A stretch of DNA of 53,233 bases from Ferrithrix thermotolerans DSM 19514 (GTDB lineage Bacteria > Actinomycetota > Acidimicrobiia > Acidimicrobiales > Ilumatobacteraceae): contig CAMASN010000018.1 of NCBI GenBank assembly GCA_945861025.1, positions 1 through 53,233 on the forward strand. Direction: 5' to 3'. The notes under the pieces were generated by a model. That model was not told the origin of the DNA, ran no database searches, and saw nothing but the letters and a program-made list of their open reading frames with translations. Position 1 is the stretch's first letter; every line of letters starts with the position of its first letter. Below are positions 26,883 to 34,765 of the stretch, piece by piece. The position numbers were made by a program, and so were the translations under genes.

Positions 26883-27629
26883 TCACCACGCTGGGAATTC
26901 GTCACTAGGCCGGGTGGCAAGCACAAGGAATTCGGGCGACTCAGTAGATGGCTCGTCGGACCCATATTTTCCCGGCTCAACGCTGCTGATCGAGTCGACC
27001 CGCAAACCGCAGGCAGCAAGCAATAACCGCAGCTCACGAGGTGTGTAGCAGCCAGTCCAGAGGTCGACCGCAATGGCTTGACCAGCAGCGTTGCTGACCT
27101 CAGTGCGTTCGTGACTCACACCGGTGCCCGCATCGAACTCGGCGGCGTCGTGGTATTTCACAGCGAAATAGGCGTTGAACGCACTCAATGCCAGGCAGCC
27201 AGCGGGCTTGAGCGCCCGCGCCATTCCGCCGAGCACGGTGGTGTCGTCGCCATTGGCGGTCATCAAACCAAAGGCCCCCTGACACAGGCAAACGACCGCG
27301 TCGAACTCGGCATCGAAGGCAAGTTCGCGCGCATCAAGACGCTCGAACGTGGCGAGCTCTGGGGCTGTCGCAATCGCGATCTCGACGAACGACTGGCTGA
27401 TATCGATGCCGTGCACCGCAATGCCGCGACGTGCAAGCTCGTGTGCATGACGTCCGGGACCACATCCAACATCGAGCACACGCATGCCGGGCTGTAGTTG
27501 CAACGCATCGACGAGATAGTCGATCTCGCGCACCGTGCCCTTGGTGAACGAATAACGAAGGTACGCCGCACCCATGTGATCGGCGAGCGGTTCGAACCAG
27601 TGCTTCTGCTCGACCGGCTGCATCGTCAT
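26883..27629 (-). CDS. class I SAM-dependent methyltransferase between polA and rpsA
   Basis: 248 residues; the ATG overlaps the polA stop (ATGA). Motif I VLDVGCGPGRHAHELARRG, motif II HGIDISQSFVEIA, then FDAVVCLCQGAFGLM and ALKPAGCLALSAFNAYFAV. The Gln-Gly-Phe-Gly stretch and following elements resemble methyltransferases often annotated as type 11/25, substrate unknown. Translational coupling to polA suggests co-expression but not necessarily shared function. It shares no clear similarity with the rapZ-linked methyltransferase beyond the fold. Confidence 0.87.
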   Translation of the reverse strand: MTMQPVEQKHWFEPLADHMGAAYLRYSFTKGTVREIDYLVDALQLQPGMRVLDVGCGPGRHAHELARRGIAVHGIDISQSFVEIAIATAPELATFERLDARELAFDAEFDAVVCLCQGAFGLMTANGDDTTVLGGMARALKPAGCLALSAFNAYFAVKYHDAAEFDAGTGVSHERTEVSNAAGQAIAVDLWTGCYTPRELRLLLAACGLRVDSISSVEPGKYGSDEPSTESPEFLVLATRPSDEFPAW

Positions 27630-30292
27630 CCCTTAGCCGCAGCCCAGGTGTAGCCCCAGCTCACATTGACCTCGAGTGGCACGTTGAGCTGTGCGGCGTC
27701 GCGCAAAATGTCGATGACCAACGGGCCGACGGCCTCACGCTCGGCTTCGGGCACCTCGACCACGACCTCGTCGTGCACCTGCAAGATGAGCTGACTGGTG
27801 AAGCCGCCCTGTTCGAGCGCATCGTCGATGCGTACGAGCGCAACTTTGAAGATGTCAGCGGCTAACCCCTGAATACCCGCGTTCATTGCTTGCCGCTCGC
27901 CTGCCTGGCGAATGCGGAAATTGGGATTGCTCAACTCTGGGATGGGGCGGCGGCGGCCAAACAGGGTCTCGGTGAAACCACGCTCACGCGCCTCGCGGAC
28001 CGTTTCGTCCATGTAGGCCCGAACCCTGGGAAACGCCTCGAAATAGGCGTTGAGGATGACCGCTGCTTCGTCGGTACCAATGCCAAGGCGCTGACCGAGA
28101 CCGTAGGCCTCCATGCCGTAGGCCAAGCCGTACGACACCATCTTCGCCTTCGATCGCTGTTCAACCGTGACGGCCGCCGGATCGACGCTGAACACCCGCG
28201 CCGCTGTGGCGTTATGAATGTCTTGTCCACCGGCGAACGCTTCGATGAGACCTGGATCGGCAGCGAGATGCGCTATGCAACGCAGCTCAATCTGGTTGTA
28301 GTCGGCCACCAGCAACACACACCCCGGGCCAGGAATGAACGCCTTGCGAAACAGGCGACCCTCTTCGGAGCGCACCGGAATGTTATGCAAGTTGGGCTGA
28401 TCGCTGCTGAGTCGACCGGTGCGGGCAACGGTCTGATTGAACGTGGCGTGGATGCGACCATCGACAGCGACCTCGTTGAGCAGGCCTTCACCGTAGGTGC
28501 TGCGCAGCTTTTCGACCTCGCGATATTGCATCAACGGCTCAATGAACTCGGGCCACTGATCGCGCAACTTCTCAAGCGTGGCAGCGTCAGTAGAGAAACC
28601 GGTCTTGGTCTTCTTGCCCGGGGCGAGGCCGCGCTCGGTGTAAAGAATCTCACGAAGCTGCACTGGCGAGTTGAGGTTGAATGGCCGGCCAACCACTTCT
28701 TGCAGCACTGCGCTGAGCCGTTGTGTTTCGGCGGACAGCTTGTCGGCGAGTTGACGCAGTTCGGCGACATCGACTGCGATGCCCACGTTTTCCATCTTGG
28801 CGAGGATGCGCACCAACGGGTTCTCGATAGACGCGTACAACTCACCCATGCCCTGCAGCTCGAGTGCAGCAAACAATGCATCGCCCAAGCGTGACACTGA
28901 CAGTGCTTCGCGGGCACCGCGCTTGGCCTCGTCGACTCCGCTATCACCGAAATCGAGTTGCCCCATCGCACCGGGTTCATCGTGAGGGAACCGGAACGCC
29001 GTGTACTTCTCAAGCAGATCGGCAACGGCGTAACGCGACTCTGATGGGTCGATGAGGTACGCGGCGATTGCCGTGTCGAGCGTGAGACCACCCAGATCGT
29101 GGCCATGCGCGAAAAGCCAGCGCATCAGCGCCTTTACGTTGTGGCCGCGCACGTTGGCGTGCGCGCTCAGAGCAGCGGCCACCGTCTCGTCACGCAAGTG
29201 TTCGGCTGGCACCCACAAGCATTCGGCGCTGTCGGCATCGATCACAATGGCGAAGCCAAGTAGGTCGCCGCGGCCGGGATCGCCGAACCAGCGCACGCCG
29301 ACATCGAGGCGCTCCAACGACCGGATGGACGCTTGCGACTGGGCGGGCGACTCGCTGAGAGACACCTCGGCTTCGAGCACTTCGGCCGAACTGGCCTCGG
29401 TAACCGCAGCGCCAAGACCAAGGCCGGCCAAGGCATCGTTGAGTCGAGTGAGCAGCGTGCGCATCTCAAGGAACTCGAACAACCGAGCAACCTCGACGGC
29501 GTTGGGCGTGAACGACAATGCATCGAGATCAACCTCGATGGGCGCGTCGCAACGCACGATCATCAACTCGAGGTTCAGCCGAGCGAGCGCTTCGTTGGCG
29601 ATCAACGACTCTTTGAGCTTGGGCGTTTGGTCGTTGGCGTGGCTGAAGATGCCATCGAGATCGCCGTAGCTGGCGATGAGCTTCGCTGCGGTCTTCTCGC
29701 CTACACCGGGAACGCCTGGAAGATTGTCGCTGTTGTCGCCGCGCAACGCGGCGTACGACGGATACTGCGCCGGAGTGACGCCAGTCTTTTCGAAGATGCC
29801 CGCTTCGTCGTAGAGCGCGTAGTCGCTGACGCCACGCTTGTTATACAACACGCGCACGTGTGGGTCGCTGACGAGCTGATAGCTGTCGCGATCGCCGGTG
29901 ACGATGATGACATCGTCGCCGCGTTCTTTGGCCATCTGCGCCACCGTGCCGATGATGTCATCGGCTTCGAACCCGACGAGATCGACCGTAGTGACATCGA
30001 GCGCTGCGAGCACCTCGCGCACCAGCCCCATCTGCTGACGCAGGATGTCGGGAGCAGCTTCGCGTTGCGCTTTGTATTGCGGGTTGGCGTAGTGACGAAA
30101 GGTTGGCTCGGGGCGATCGAACGCAACCAACACACCCTCGGGCTTGTGGTCCTTGATGAGGTTGATGAACATCGACACAAAGCCGAACACAGCGTTGGTC
30201 ACTTGGCCGCTGGCGGTTGCCATGTCGGTGGGCAACGCAAAAAAAGCGCGATAGGTCAGTGAGTTACCGTCGAGTACGAGAAGCTTGGCCAC
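27626..30292 (-). CDS. polA: DNA polymerase I
   Basis: 888 residues from the GTG at 30292; the frame continues to 30655, but that part lies under the pdtaR gene. The product begins AKLLVLDGNSLTYRAFFALP, typical of PolA. Seen: N-terminal 5'-3' exonuclease with LVAFDRPEPTFRH, VTGDRDSYQLV and DNLPGVPGVGEKTA; a 3'-5' exonuclease-like domain lacking the D-x-E motif (DADSAECLW), so proofreading is probably absent as in many actinobacteria; and polymerase motifs VADYNQIELR (A), KAKMVSYGLAYGM (B) and LQVHDEVVVEVP (C). It follows pdtaR by 8 nt. Confidence 0.96.
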   Translation of the reverse strand: MAKLLVLDGNSLTYRAFFALPTDMATASGQVTNAVFGFVSMFINLIKDHKPEGVLVAFDRPEPTFRHYANPQYKAQREAAPDILRQQMGLVREVLAALDVTTVDLVGFEADDIIGTVAQMAKERGDDVIIVTGDRDSYQLVSDPHVRVLYNKRGVSDYALYDEAGIFEKTGVTPAQYPSYAALRGDNSDNLPGVPGVGEKTAAKLIASYGDLDGIFSHANDQTPKLKESLIANEALARLNLELMIVRCDAPIEVDLDALSFTPNAVEVARLFEFLEMRTLLTRLNDALAGLGLGAAVTEASSAEVLEAEVSLSESPAQSQASIRSLERLDVGVRWFGDPGRGDLLGFAIVIDADSAECLWVPAEHLRDETVAAALSAHANVRGHNVKALMRWLFAHGHDLGGLTLDTAIAAYLIDPSESRYAVADLLEKYTAFRFPHDEPGAMGQLDFGDSGVDEAKRGAREALSVSRLGDALFAALELQGMGELYASIENPLVRILAKMENVGIAVDVAELRQLADKLSAETQRLSAVLQEVVGRPFNLNSPVQLREILYTERGLAPGKKTKTGFSTDAATLEKLRDQWPEFIEPLMQYREVEKLRSTYGEGLLNEVAVDGRIHATFNQTVARTGRLSSDQPNLHNIPVRSEEGRLFRKAFIPGPGCVLLVADYNQIELRCIAHLAADPGLIEAFAGGQDIHNATAARVFSVDPAAVTVEQRSKAKMVSYGLAYGMEAYGLGQRLGIGTDEAAVILNAYFEAFPRVRAYMDETVREARERGFTETLFGRRRPIPELSNPNFRIRQAGERQAMNAGIQGLAADIFKVALVRIDDALEQGGFTSQLILQVHDEVVVEVPEAEREAVGPLVIDILRDAAQLNVPLEVNVSWGYTWAAAKG

Positions 30293-30300
30293 CGGTGGTC

Positions 30301-30876
30301 CTACGGACGCAATGTTCCGGCAATGACGCGCTCGGCGACGTCGCGCATCCGGCCACGCTCGCTCATTGCGGTGCGCTGCAGAAACGTAAACGCGTCTTGC
30401 TCCTTCATTGCGCACTCGTCGGCGAGGATGCCTTTGGCGCGATCGATGAGCTTGCGAGATTCGAGCTGCTCGCCCAACGCGTCGAGCTCGCCGGCGAGCG
30501 ACTGCAGCTCGCGAAAGCGACCAATGGCCACTTCGATAGCGGGGATCAGGTCGCTCTTTTGGTATGGCTTCACGAGATAGGCCAACGCGCCAGAGTCGCG
30601 GGCCTGCTCGATGATCTCGCGCTGACTGAACGCCGTGAGGATCAACACACCGCACAGTCGCTCTGCGTTGATGAGTGCGGCAGCCGTGAGGCCGTCCATG
30701 CCGGGCATCTTGATGTCGAGAATTGCAAGGTCTGGCTTTAGTTCGCGCACAAGCTCGACGGCTTTGTCGCCGCGACCGGTCTCGCCTACTACTTCGTAGC
30801 CCTCTTCTTCGAGGGTCTCTTTGAGATCAAGCCGGATAATGGCTTCGTCTTCGGCAATCACCACACGAATGGTCAC
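30301..30876 (-). CDS. pdtaR: ANTAR-domain response regulator (PdtaR-like)
   Basis: 191 residues from a GTG with AAAGGA upstream. Receiver domain with EDEAIIR, phosphoacceptor Asp54 in AILDIKMPGMDG, ILTAFSQ and YLVKPYQ. C-terminal ANTAR domain (about 125-185, ESRKLIDRAKGILADECAMKEQDAFTFLQRTAM), an RNA-binding antiterminator module. In Mycobacterium the orthologue pdtaR (Rv1626) pairs with the kinase PdtaS and lies close to polA, matching the position here, 8 nt upstream of polA. No kinase gene of that type is seen beside it. Confidence 0.92.
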   Translation of the reverse strand: MTIRVVIAEDEAIIRLDLKETLEEEGYEVVGETGRGDKAVELVRELKPDLAILDIKMPGMDGLTAAALINAERLCGVLILTAFSQREIIEQARDSGALAYLVKPYQKSDLIPAIEVAIGRFRELQSLAGELDALGEQLESRKLIDRAKGILADECAMKEQDAFTFLQRTAMSERGRMRDVAERVIAGTLRP

Positions 30877-30947
30877 AGGCCGTCCTTTCGATAGCAGGTA
30901 TGCCCGCTCGACTATTTAACCACGCGCGCTGCGAGCCGAAGCCAGCC

Positions 30948-31232
30948 TTAGCCAACCATCCGGTCAAGCAGCGAGTCTTGTCGCCGCTCGAGTTCGGTAA
31001 TTGACTCAGTGACATGCAGGCGGTGCTTCGCCATCGCATCGGCGTGAGCCTGAGCGCTGTGATAATCGTGCGAGGCGCCATGGGTCTCAGATACCAACGA
31101 ACGAATGCTCATGTCGTCGGCTTCATCAGAGAGTTGGGCGAGCTGTTCGTCGATGACACCGAGTTCTTCGCGCAGCTGTCGCAGCCGCGCCGATGCTTGC
31201 TTGAGACGTCGTTCGACGAGCCACTTTGCCAC
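30948..31232 (-). CDS. small coiled-coil protein of unknown function
   Basis: 94 residues from a GTG supported by TAGACT 6 nt upstream. Almost entirely helical, with heptad-like Leu spacing in QASARLRQLREELGVIDEQLAQL and in ITELERRQDSLLDRM, so it is likely to form a coiled-coil dimer. A basic N-terminus (MAKWLVERRLK) precedes it. No Cys and no membrane segment. Similar small coiled-coil proteins occur near pdtaR and polA in other actinobacteria as far as I recall, which suggests a conserved but undefined role. It lies 71 nt before pdtaR on the same strand. Confidence 0.7.
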   Translation of the reverse strand: MAKWLVERRLKQASARLRQLREELGVIDEQLAQLSDEADDMSIRSLVSETHGASHDYHSAQAHADAMAKHRLHVTESITELERRQDSLLDRMVG

Positions 31233-31238
31233 TCCGCC

Positions 31239-31244
31239 AGTCTA
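31239..31244 (-). promoter_or_regulatory. -10 box of leaderless coiled-coil gene promoter
   Basis: TAGACT on the minus strand followed by 6 nt (GGCGGA) and the GTG at 31232. No ribosome binding site is present. Confidence 0.45.
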
Positions 31245-31310
31245 CGAAGTCTGTAGCGCCCGGCTCGGCATAGGTCACGCTCAGCGCGCCATCGCAGGCA
31301 GACTGTCAGA

Positions 31311-32969
31311 GTGCATGACGAGTGGGGAATCAGCCACGGCTACTTCGATGTCGACGGAGCATGGCACGCGACGTCTGAAGTCACCCGCCAACGCTTGCGC
31401 TCCGCAATGGGAGATCCCCAGGACGCTCCCCCACTGTGGTTCGTCGCTGCAGGCGAGGCACACAGCTTGTGGAGTCCGTGCAGGCTTGTGCTTGAAGACG
31501 GAACCGACCTTGGTGCGATCGTCGCATTGCCAGCAGACCTCGCTATTGGCTACCACCTCTTGCATCCGCTCGACGGCGGACCAACAACGCACCTCATAGT
31601 TCATCCGTCGTCCTGCCCAGAGATTCCTCTGGCCTGGGGTGTGGCCGCTCAGATCTACTCGCTGTGGAGCGCACAGTCGTGGGGCATTGGCGACCTTGGC
31701 GATGTCGCCACACTTGCCCACGCGGTGAGCGATGCGGGCGGTGCAGCGATGCTGCTCAGCCCGTTGCATCAACCAGCGCCATCGCTTCCACAACAAGACA
31801 GCCCGTACTACCCCAGTAGTCGCCGAGCACTCAACCCATTGCTCATTTCGTTCGACGCTGGCCCGCCAGCTGCGTTGGTCTGCGATGCAAATGCCTTGAT
31901 CGATCGCGACCATGTGTGGGCCATCAAACGTGCCGCGCTTGAGCGGTTGTATGCCGAGTCAACAACGCCGCCGCCGCTCCCCGACTCGATCGCTATTTGG
32001 AACGCTCTCTGCGACGAGTACGGGCCCGATTGGACTGCTTGGCCCCACGAGTTGCGACGCTTCGATCCGACGGTGATTGCGGCGCGCCTTACAACGAACC
32101 CGCAGTTCGGCGCACATGCAGCGTTCCATCAGTGGTGCCAGCAGATCGCGCTCTCTCAGCTGCTGCACCTTGGCTCAACCGACGTTGCGATCATCGGCGA
32201 CCTCGCGGTCGGTTTCGATCCGCACGGAGCCGACGCGTGGGAGTACCAAGATGTGCTCGCTCTCGATGCCCGCATCGGTGCGCCGCCTGATCCGTTCAAC
32301 CGTGACGGCCAAGATTGGGGCATCCCAGGGTTTGTTCCGTGGCGGCTGCGGCAGGCCTGCTACAAACCGTTCATTGCCACCGTTCGCGCATCGCTACGTG
32401 GCGTCGGCGGGCTGCGCATCGATCACGTGATGGGTCTCTTCCGACAGTTTTGGATACCTGACGGCATGGCCGCCACCGACGGCGCCTACGTGCATTTCGC
32501 TGCCGACGAACTGTTGGCGATTATCTGCCTCGAAGCCACACGCGCCGCAGCGTTTGTGATCGGCGAAGACCTCGGCACCGTACACGACGGAGTTCGCGAG
32601 GCACTCGCTGCGAGCAATATCGCGCGCACGTTGGTGGTGTGGTTCGAACCAGAGCCACCGTCTGCGTGGCAAGCCAACGCGTTGGCGACCGTAACGACAC
32701 ACGACTTACCCACCGTCGCCGGGGTATTCAGTGAGGCACGTGGTGGCGTACCGCAACGCGCACGCCTGCTCGCGATAGCCAACGCCCATTCAGTTGATGC
32801 CGCAATCGCTCAGGCCCATGCGGCGGTGCTTCAGTCGCCAGCGAGGCTTCGACTGTTGGCTACGGACGACCTGTGTGCGGCCGAACACCAGCCCAACCTG
32901 CCGGGCACAGTCGGCGGCGCAAATTGGCGCCGGCGGTTACCGGTTGCGGTTGATCAGATCACGCTGTAG
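31311..32969 (+). CDS. malQ: 4-alpha-glucanotransferase (amylomaltase)
   Basis: 552 residues from a GTG; the product start (HDEWGISHGYFDVDGAWH) matches the N-terminal domain of actinobacterial MalQ. Family GH77 enzymes move glucan segments between maltodextrins or glycogen chains. Seen: WGVAAQIYSLWSAQSWGIGDL, SPYYPSSRRALNPLLI, nucleophile Asp in GGLRIDHVMGLFRQFW, acid/base Glu in VIGEDLGTV and the transition-state Asp in THDLPTVAG. It is shorter than the roughly 700-residue versions, mainly in loops and the C-terminus, with no active-site loss. No other glycogen genes are adjacent. Confidence 0.9.
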   Translation: MHDEWGISHGYFDVDGAWHATSEVTRQRLRSAMGDPQDAPPLWFVAAGEAHSLWSPCRLVLEDGTDLGAIVALPADLAIGYHLLHPLDGGPTTHLIVHPSSCPEIPLAWGVAAQIYSLWSAQSWGIGDLGDVATLAHAVSDAGGAAMLLSPLHQPAPSLPQQDSPYYPSSRRALNPLLISFDAGPPAALVCDANALIDRDHVWAIKRAALERLYAESTTPPPLPDSIAIWNALCDEYGPDWTAWPHELRRFDPTVIAARLTTNPQFGAHAAFHQWCQQIALSQLLHLGSTDVAIIGDLAVGFDPHGADAWEYQDVLALDARIGAPPDPFNRDGQDWGIPGFVPWRLRQACYKPFIATVRASLRGVGGLRIDHVMGLFRQFWIPDGMAATDGAYVHFAADELLAIICLEATRAAAFVIGEDLGTVHDGVREALAASNIARTLVVWFEPEPPSAWQANALATVTTHDLPTVAGVFSEARGGVPQRARLLAIANAHSVDAAIAQAHAAVLQSPARLRLLATDDLCAAEHQPNLPGTVGGANWRRRLPVAVDQITL

Positions 32970-33050
32970 CCGCTCACAATCGAGCGGTGGCACTCGTGCT
33001 CGTTTTCAACACCATTGCCGTCGTCGTGGTCGGCTTTATCGACTCTGTTC

Positions 33051-33069
33051 GAGGAGTAAATGACTCCTC
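33051..33069 (+). other. perfect hairpin around a possible upstream start codon
   Basis: GAGGAGT-AAATG-ACTCCTC, a perfect 7-bp stem with an ATG in its loop (33060-33062). The left arm would be the Shine-Dalgarno sequence for that ATG, so if this start is used its ribosome binding site is sequestered. It could instead be a weak terminator after malQ. Confidence 0.4.
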
Positions 33070-33164
33070 ACCAGCACTTTCAACAGAAGAACCCTGTCGC
33101 ACCCTTCGTTCATAATGACCCCCTGAAACGCCGCACACGGGCGCAACGAGAGGCGGCAAACACC

Positions 33165-33986
33165 ATGTCAACCACACACAGCAATCGTTCTACGGTGCCG
33201 CCAACTGCGGCAACGTTGCCAGTCGCCAAGCCCCGCCGCAAGGCAACGAACGGGTCGGTCCGCGTCAATCTCACCCACTATGCGGGCACTAGTCGCTTCA
33301 CCCACCACCCGGGCGAGGAGTTCTGGTACATCGAACTCACGCTCGATTACTCGACCGACATCCCCGGCCCCCAGCCCGCACCGGCGCTCATTGCCCGCGC
33401 GAAGTTGTTGAGGGTTCGATGTCTCCACATTGAAGAAATCCATGTCGATCTTGACCAAATCTCGGCCGACATGGGAACCACTGGCTTCGCAGTCGAGGTA
33501 TCTTCGCGCGGCAAGCTCGCCGACTATTCAATGCACGTGGGCGCCCACTCAACGTTCCTGGTCGCCATCGATGTCGTGGTCGATCCATTCTGGCGAGGGC
33601 GCCGCCTTGGGCCAGCGCTCGTCGCTGTGGCGAGCGGTCTCCTCGACGCTGACATCACCGTCTTGACGCCGTTCGGACTCAAGAGTCGGCTCGATGCCAA
33701 TGGCGAGGTCTATAACGACTACTACCTGCCCCGACCCGGCCCCGACGTGCAGGCCAAAGTGAAAAAGGCGTGGCGCACGGCTGGGTTCCGTCCTCTGTAC
33801 GACGGCGTCGTTTGGCAGGGCCACGACATTCCCGAAGGGCACTCTTTCAACAAGCGCATCAAAGCGGCCAGAGACCGACTTGCCAAACTCGACAACCAGG
33901 TCGACAACGCCGCCACTAGGGCCTGGTGGTGGCGGCGTGTCGATCGTCAGTTACGTTACGCCGCCAAACTGGCCCAAACCCAGTAG
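33165..33986 (+). CDS. GNAT-like protein of unknown function
   Basis: 273 residues from the ATG at 33165, preceded by AGAGG and a CATAAT -10-like hexamer at 33111-33116; an ATG at 33060 would add 35 residues. About 40 low-complexity residues lead into a beta-rich domain (FWYIELTLDYSTDI, LRVRCLHIEEIHVDL), then FLVAIDVVVDPFWRGRRLGPALV, which resembles the acetyl-CoA pyrophosphate loop of GNAT acetyltransferases (R-G-x-x-L-G). The C-terminus is basic, with Trp residues (RAWWWRRVDRQLRYAAKL). An acetyltransferase fold is plausible but the substrate is unknown. It is convergent with the lipoprotein gene, 11 nt apart. Confidence 0.6.
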   Translation: MSTTHSNRSTVPPTAATLPVAKPRRKATNGSVRVNLTHYAGTSRFTHHPGEEFWYIELTLDYSTDIPGPQPAPALIARAKLLRVRCLHIEEIHVDLDQISADMGTTGFAVEVSSRGKLADYSMHVGAHSTFLVAIDVVVDPFWRGRRLGPALVAVASGLLDADITVLTPFGLKSRLDANGEVYNDYYLPRPGPDVQAKVKKAWRTAGFRPLYDGVVWQGHDIPEGHSFNKRIKAARDRLAKLDNQVDNAATRAWWWRRVDRQLRYAAKLAQTQ

Positions 33987-33997
33987 GCCGGCGGCGA

Positions 33998-34678
33998 TCA
34001 AGAGCCGAGGTCGCCCAGGTCGCCCAGCGAGATATCGCACTTGCTGAACAGCGAGAAGATGTCTCCAAAGGCGCTCTCTGCATCAACCGATGTGTTGCCG
34101 GTCATTGAGTCAATCACAGCCTCCCTAAAGAGGTCGTTACCAAACATCGCATCGCCGACGCACTTCACCTGGGTATCTGTGAGCGAGCCGCCGAGGCCTT
34201 GCGCGAGTTGATCGGTCATAAGTTTGCCGAAGTCGACACACGTACCATCGAAGATCACATCGGCCATCGCTGTCGCCTGCTTTTCTGACAACGAAGTGAG
34301 CTCGCCGATGTCGTCGCCAGAGGCGATGTCGTCGGGTGACAGACCGGCCTCGGTGAGGGTGTCAACACCAATGACCTTGACCATGGCGGTCGCAAGGCAC
34401 GTGGCCTGATCCGAATCGACAGGGAACGACTCGTCGCCCTGGATCGAAGCCGCCAACGCATCGATGTAATCCTTCTCAGATCCACTCGCGCCTGAACTAC
34501 CGCTGGTGGCCTCAGTGGTGTCGGTGGTATCGGTGGTGTCGGTGGTGTCGCCGGTTGCAGTGTTTGCGCTGGCGCTACTTGCGCTACTCACATTCGTGAC
34601 GCTGCTTGCGCTACTTCCGCATGCGGCTGGCAACAACAACAACGTTGCTCCAATCAAAGTCCGTCCAAACAGATTCAT
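33998..34678 (-). CDS. Cys-repeat lipoprotein, function unknown
   Basis: 226 residues; GAGGA precedes the ATG. Signal peptide with lipobox LPAAC (Cys20) predicts a surface lipoprotein. A Ser/Thr/Asp linker follows, including four DTT units encoded by a 9-bp tandem repeat. The body contains two related units: QATCLATAM...FDGTCVDFG and QVKCVGDAM...LFSKCDISLG, each with two Cys residues that could form disulfides outside the cell. I do not recognise a named family. It is acidic throughout and has its own upstream region, divergent from nothing; the sbcC stop lies 87 nt upstream. Confidence 0.75.
   Translation of the reverse strand: MNLFGRTLIGATLLLLPAACGSSASSVTNVSSASSASANTATGDTTDTTDTTDTTEATSGSSGASGSEKDYIDALAASIQGDESFPVDSDQATCLATAMVKVIGVDTLTEAGLSPDDIASGDDIGELTSLSEKQATAMADVIFDGTCVDFGKLMTDQLAQGLGGSLTDTQVKCVGDAMFGNDLFREAVIDSMTGNTSVDAESAFGDIFSLFSKCDISLGDLGDLGS
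34515..34550. repeat. 9-bp tandem repeat, four copies
   Basis: GTGGTGTCG x4 on the plus strand, one unit differing at one base (GTGGTATCG). On the minus strand it encodes the Asp-Thr-Thr linker repeats of the lipoprotein. Its in-frame length means copy-number change would lengthen or shorten the linker without breaking the gene. Confidence 0.85.
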
Positions 34679-34765
34679 GACATCCTCAGTTCTCTTTTGA
34701 TATCGATACCCCTCACCGTAATGCGCGATTTGCGCAGCCCCAGCAACAGAGCTCTTTGGTCGTCG

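Noticed and set aside
30293-30655. N-terminal 121-codon extension of polA
   Set aside because: Lies under pdtaR in another frame and is Arg-rich nonsense; the family start at GTG 30292 is clear.
34515-34550. CRISPR-like or regulatory repeat
   Set aside because: Units are 9 bp, contiguous without spacers, and explained as codons of the lipoprotein linker; no CRISPR array was found anywhere in the window.
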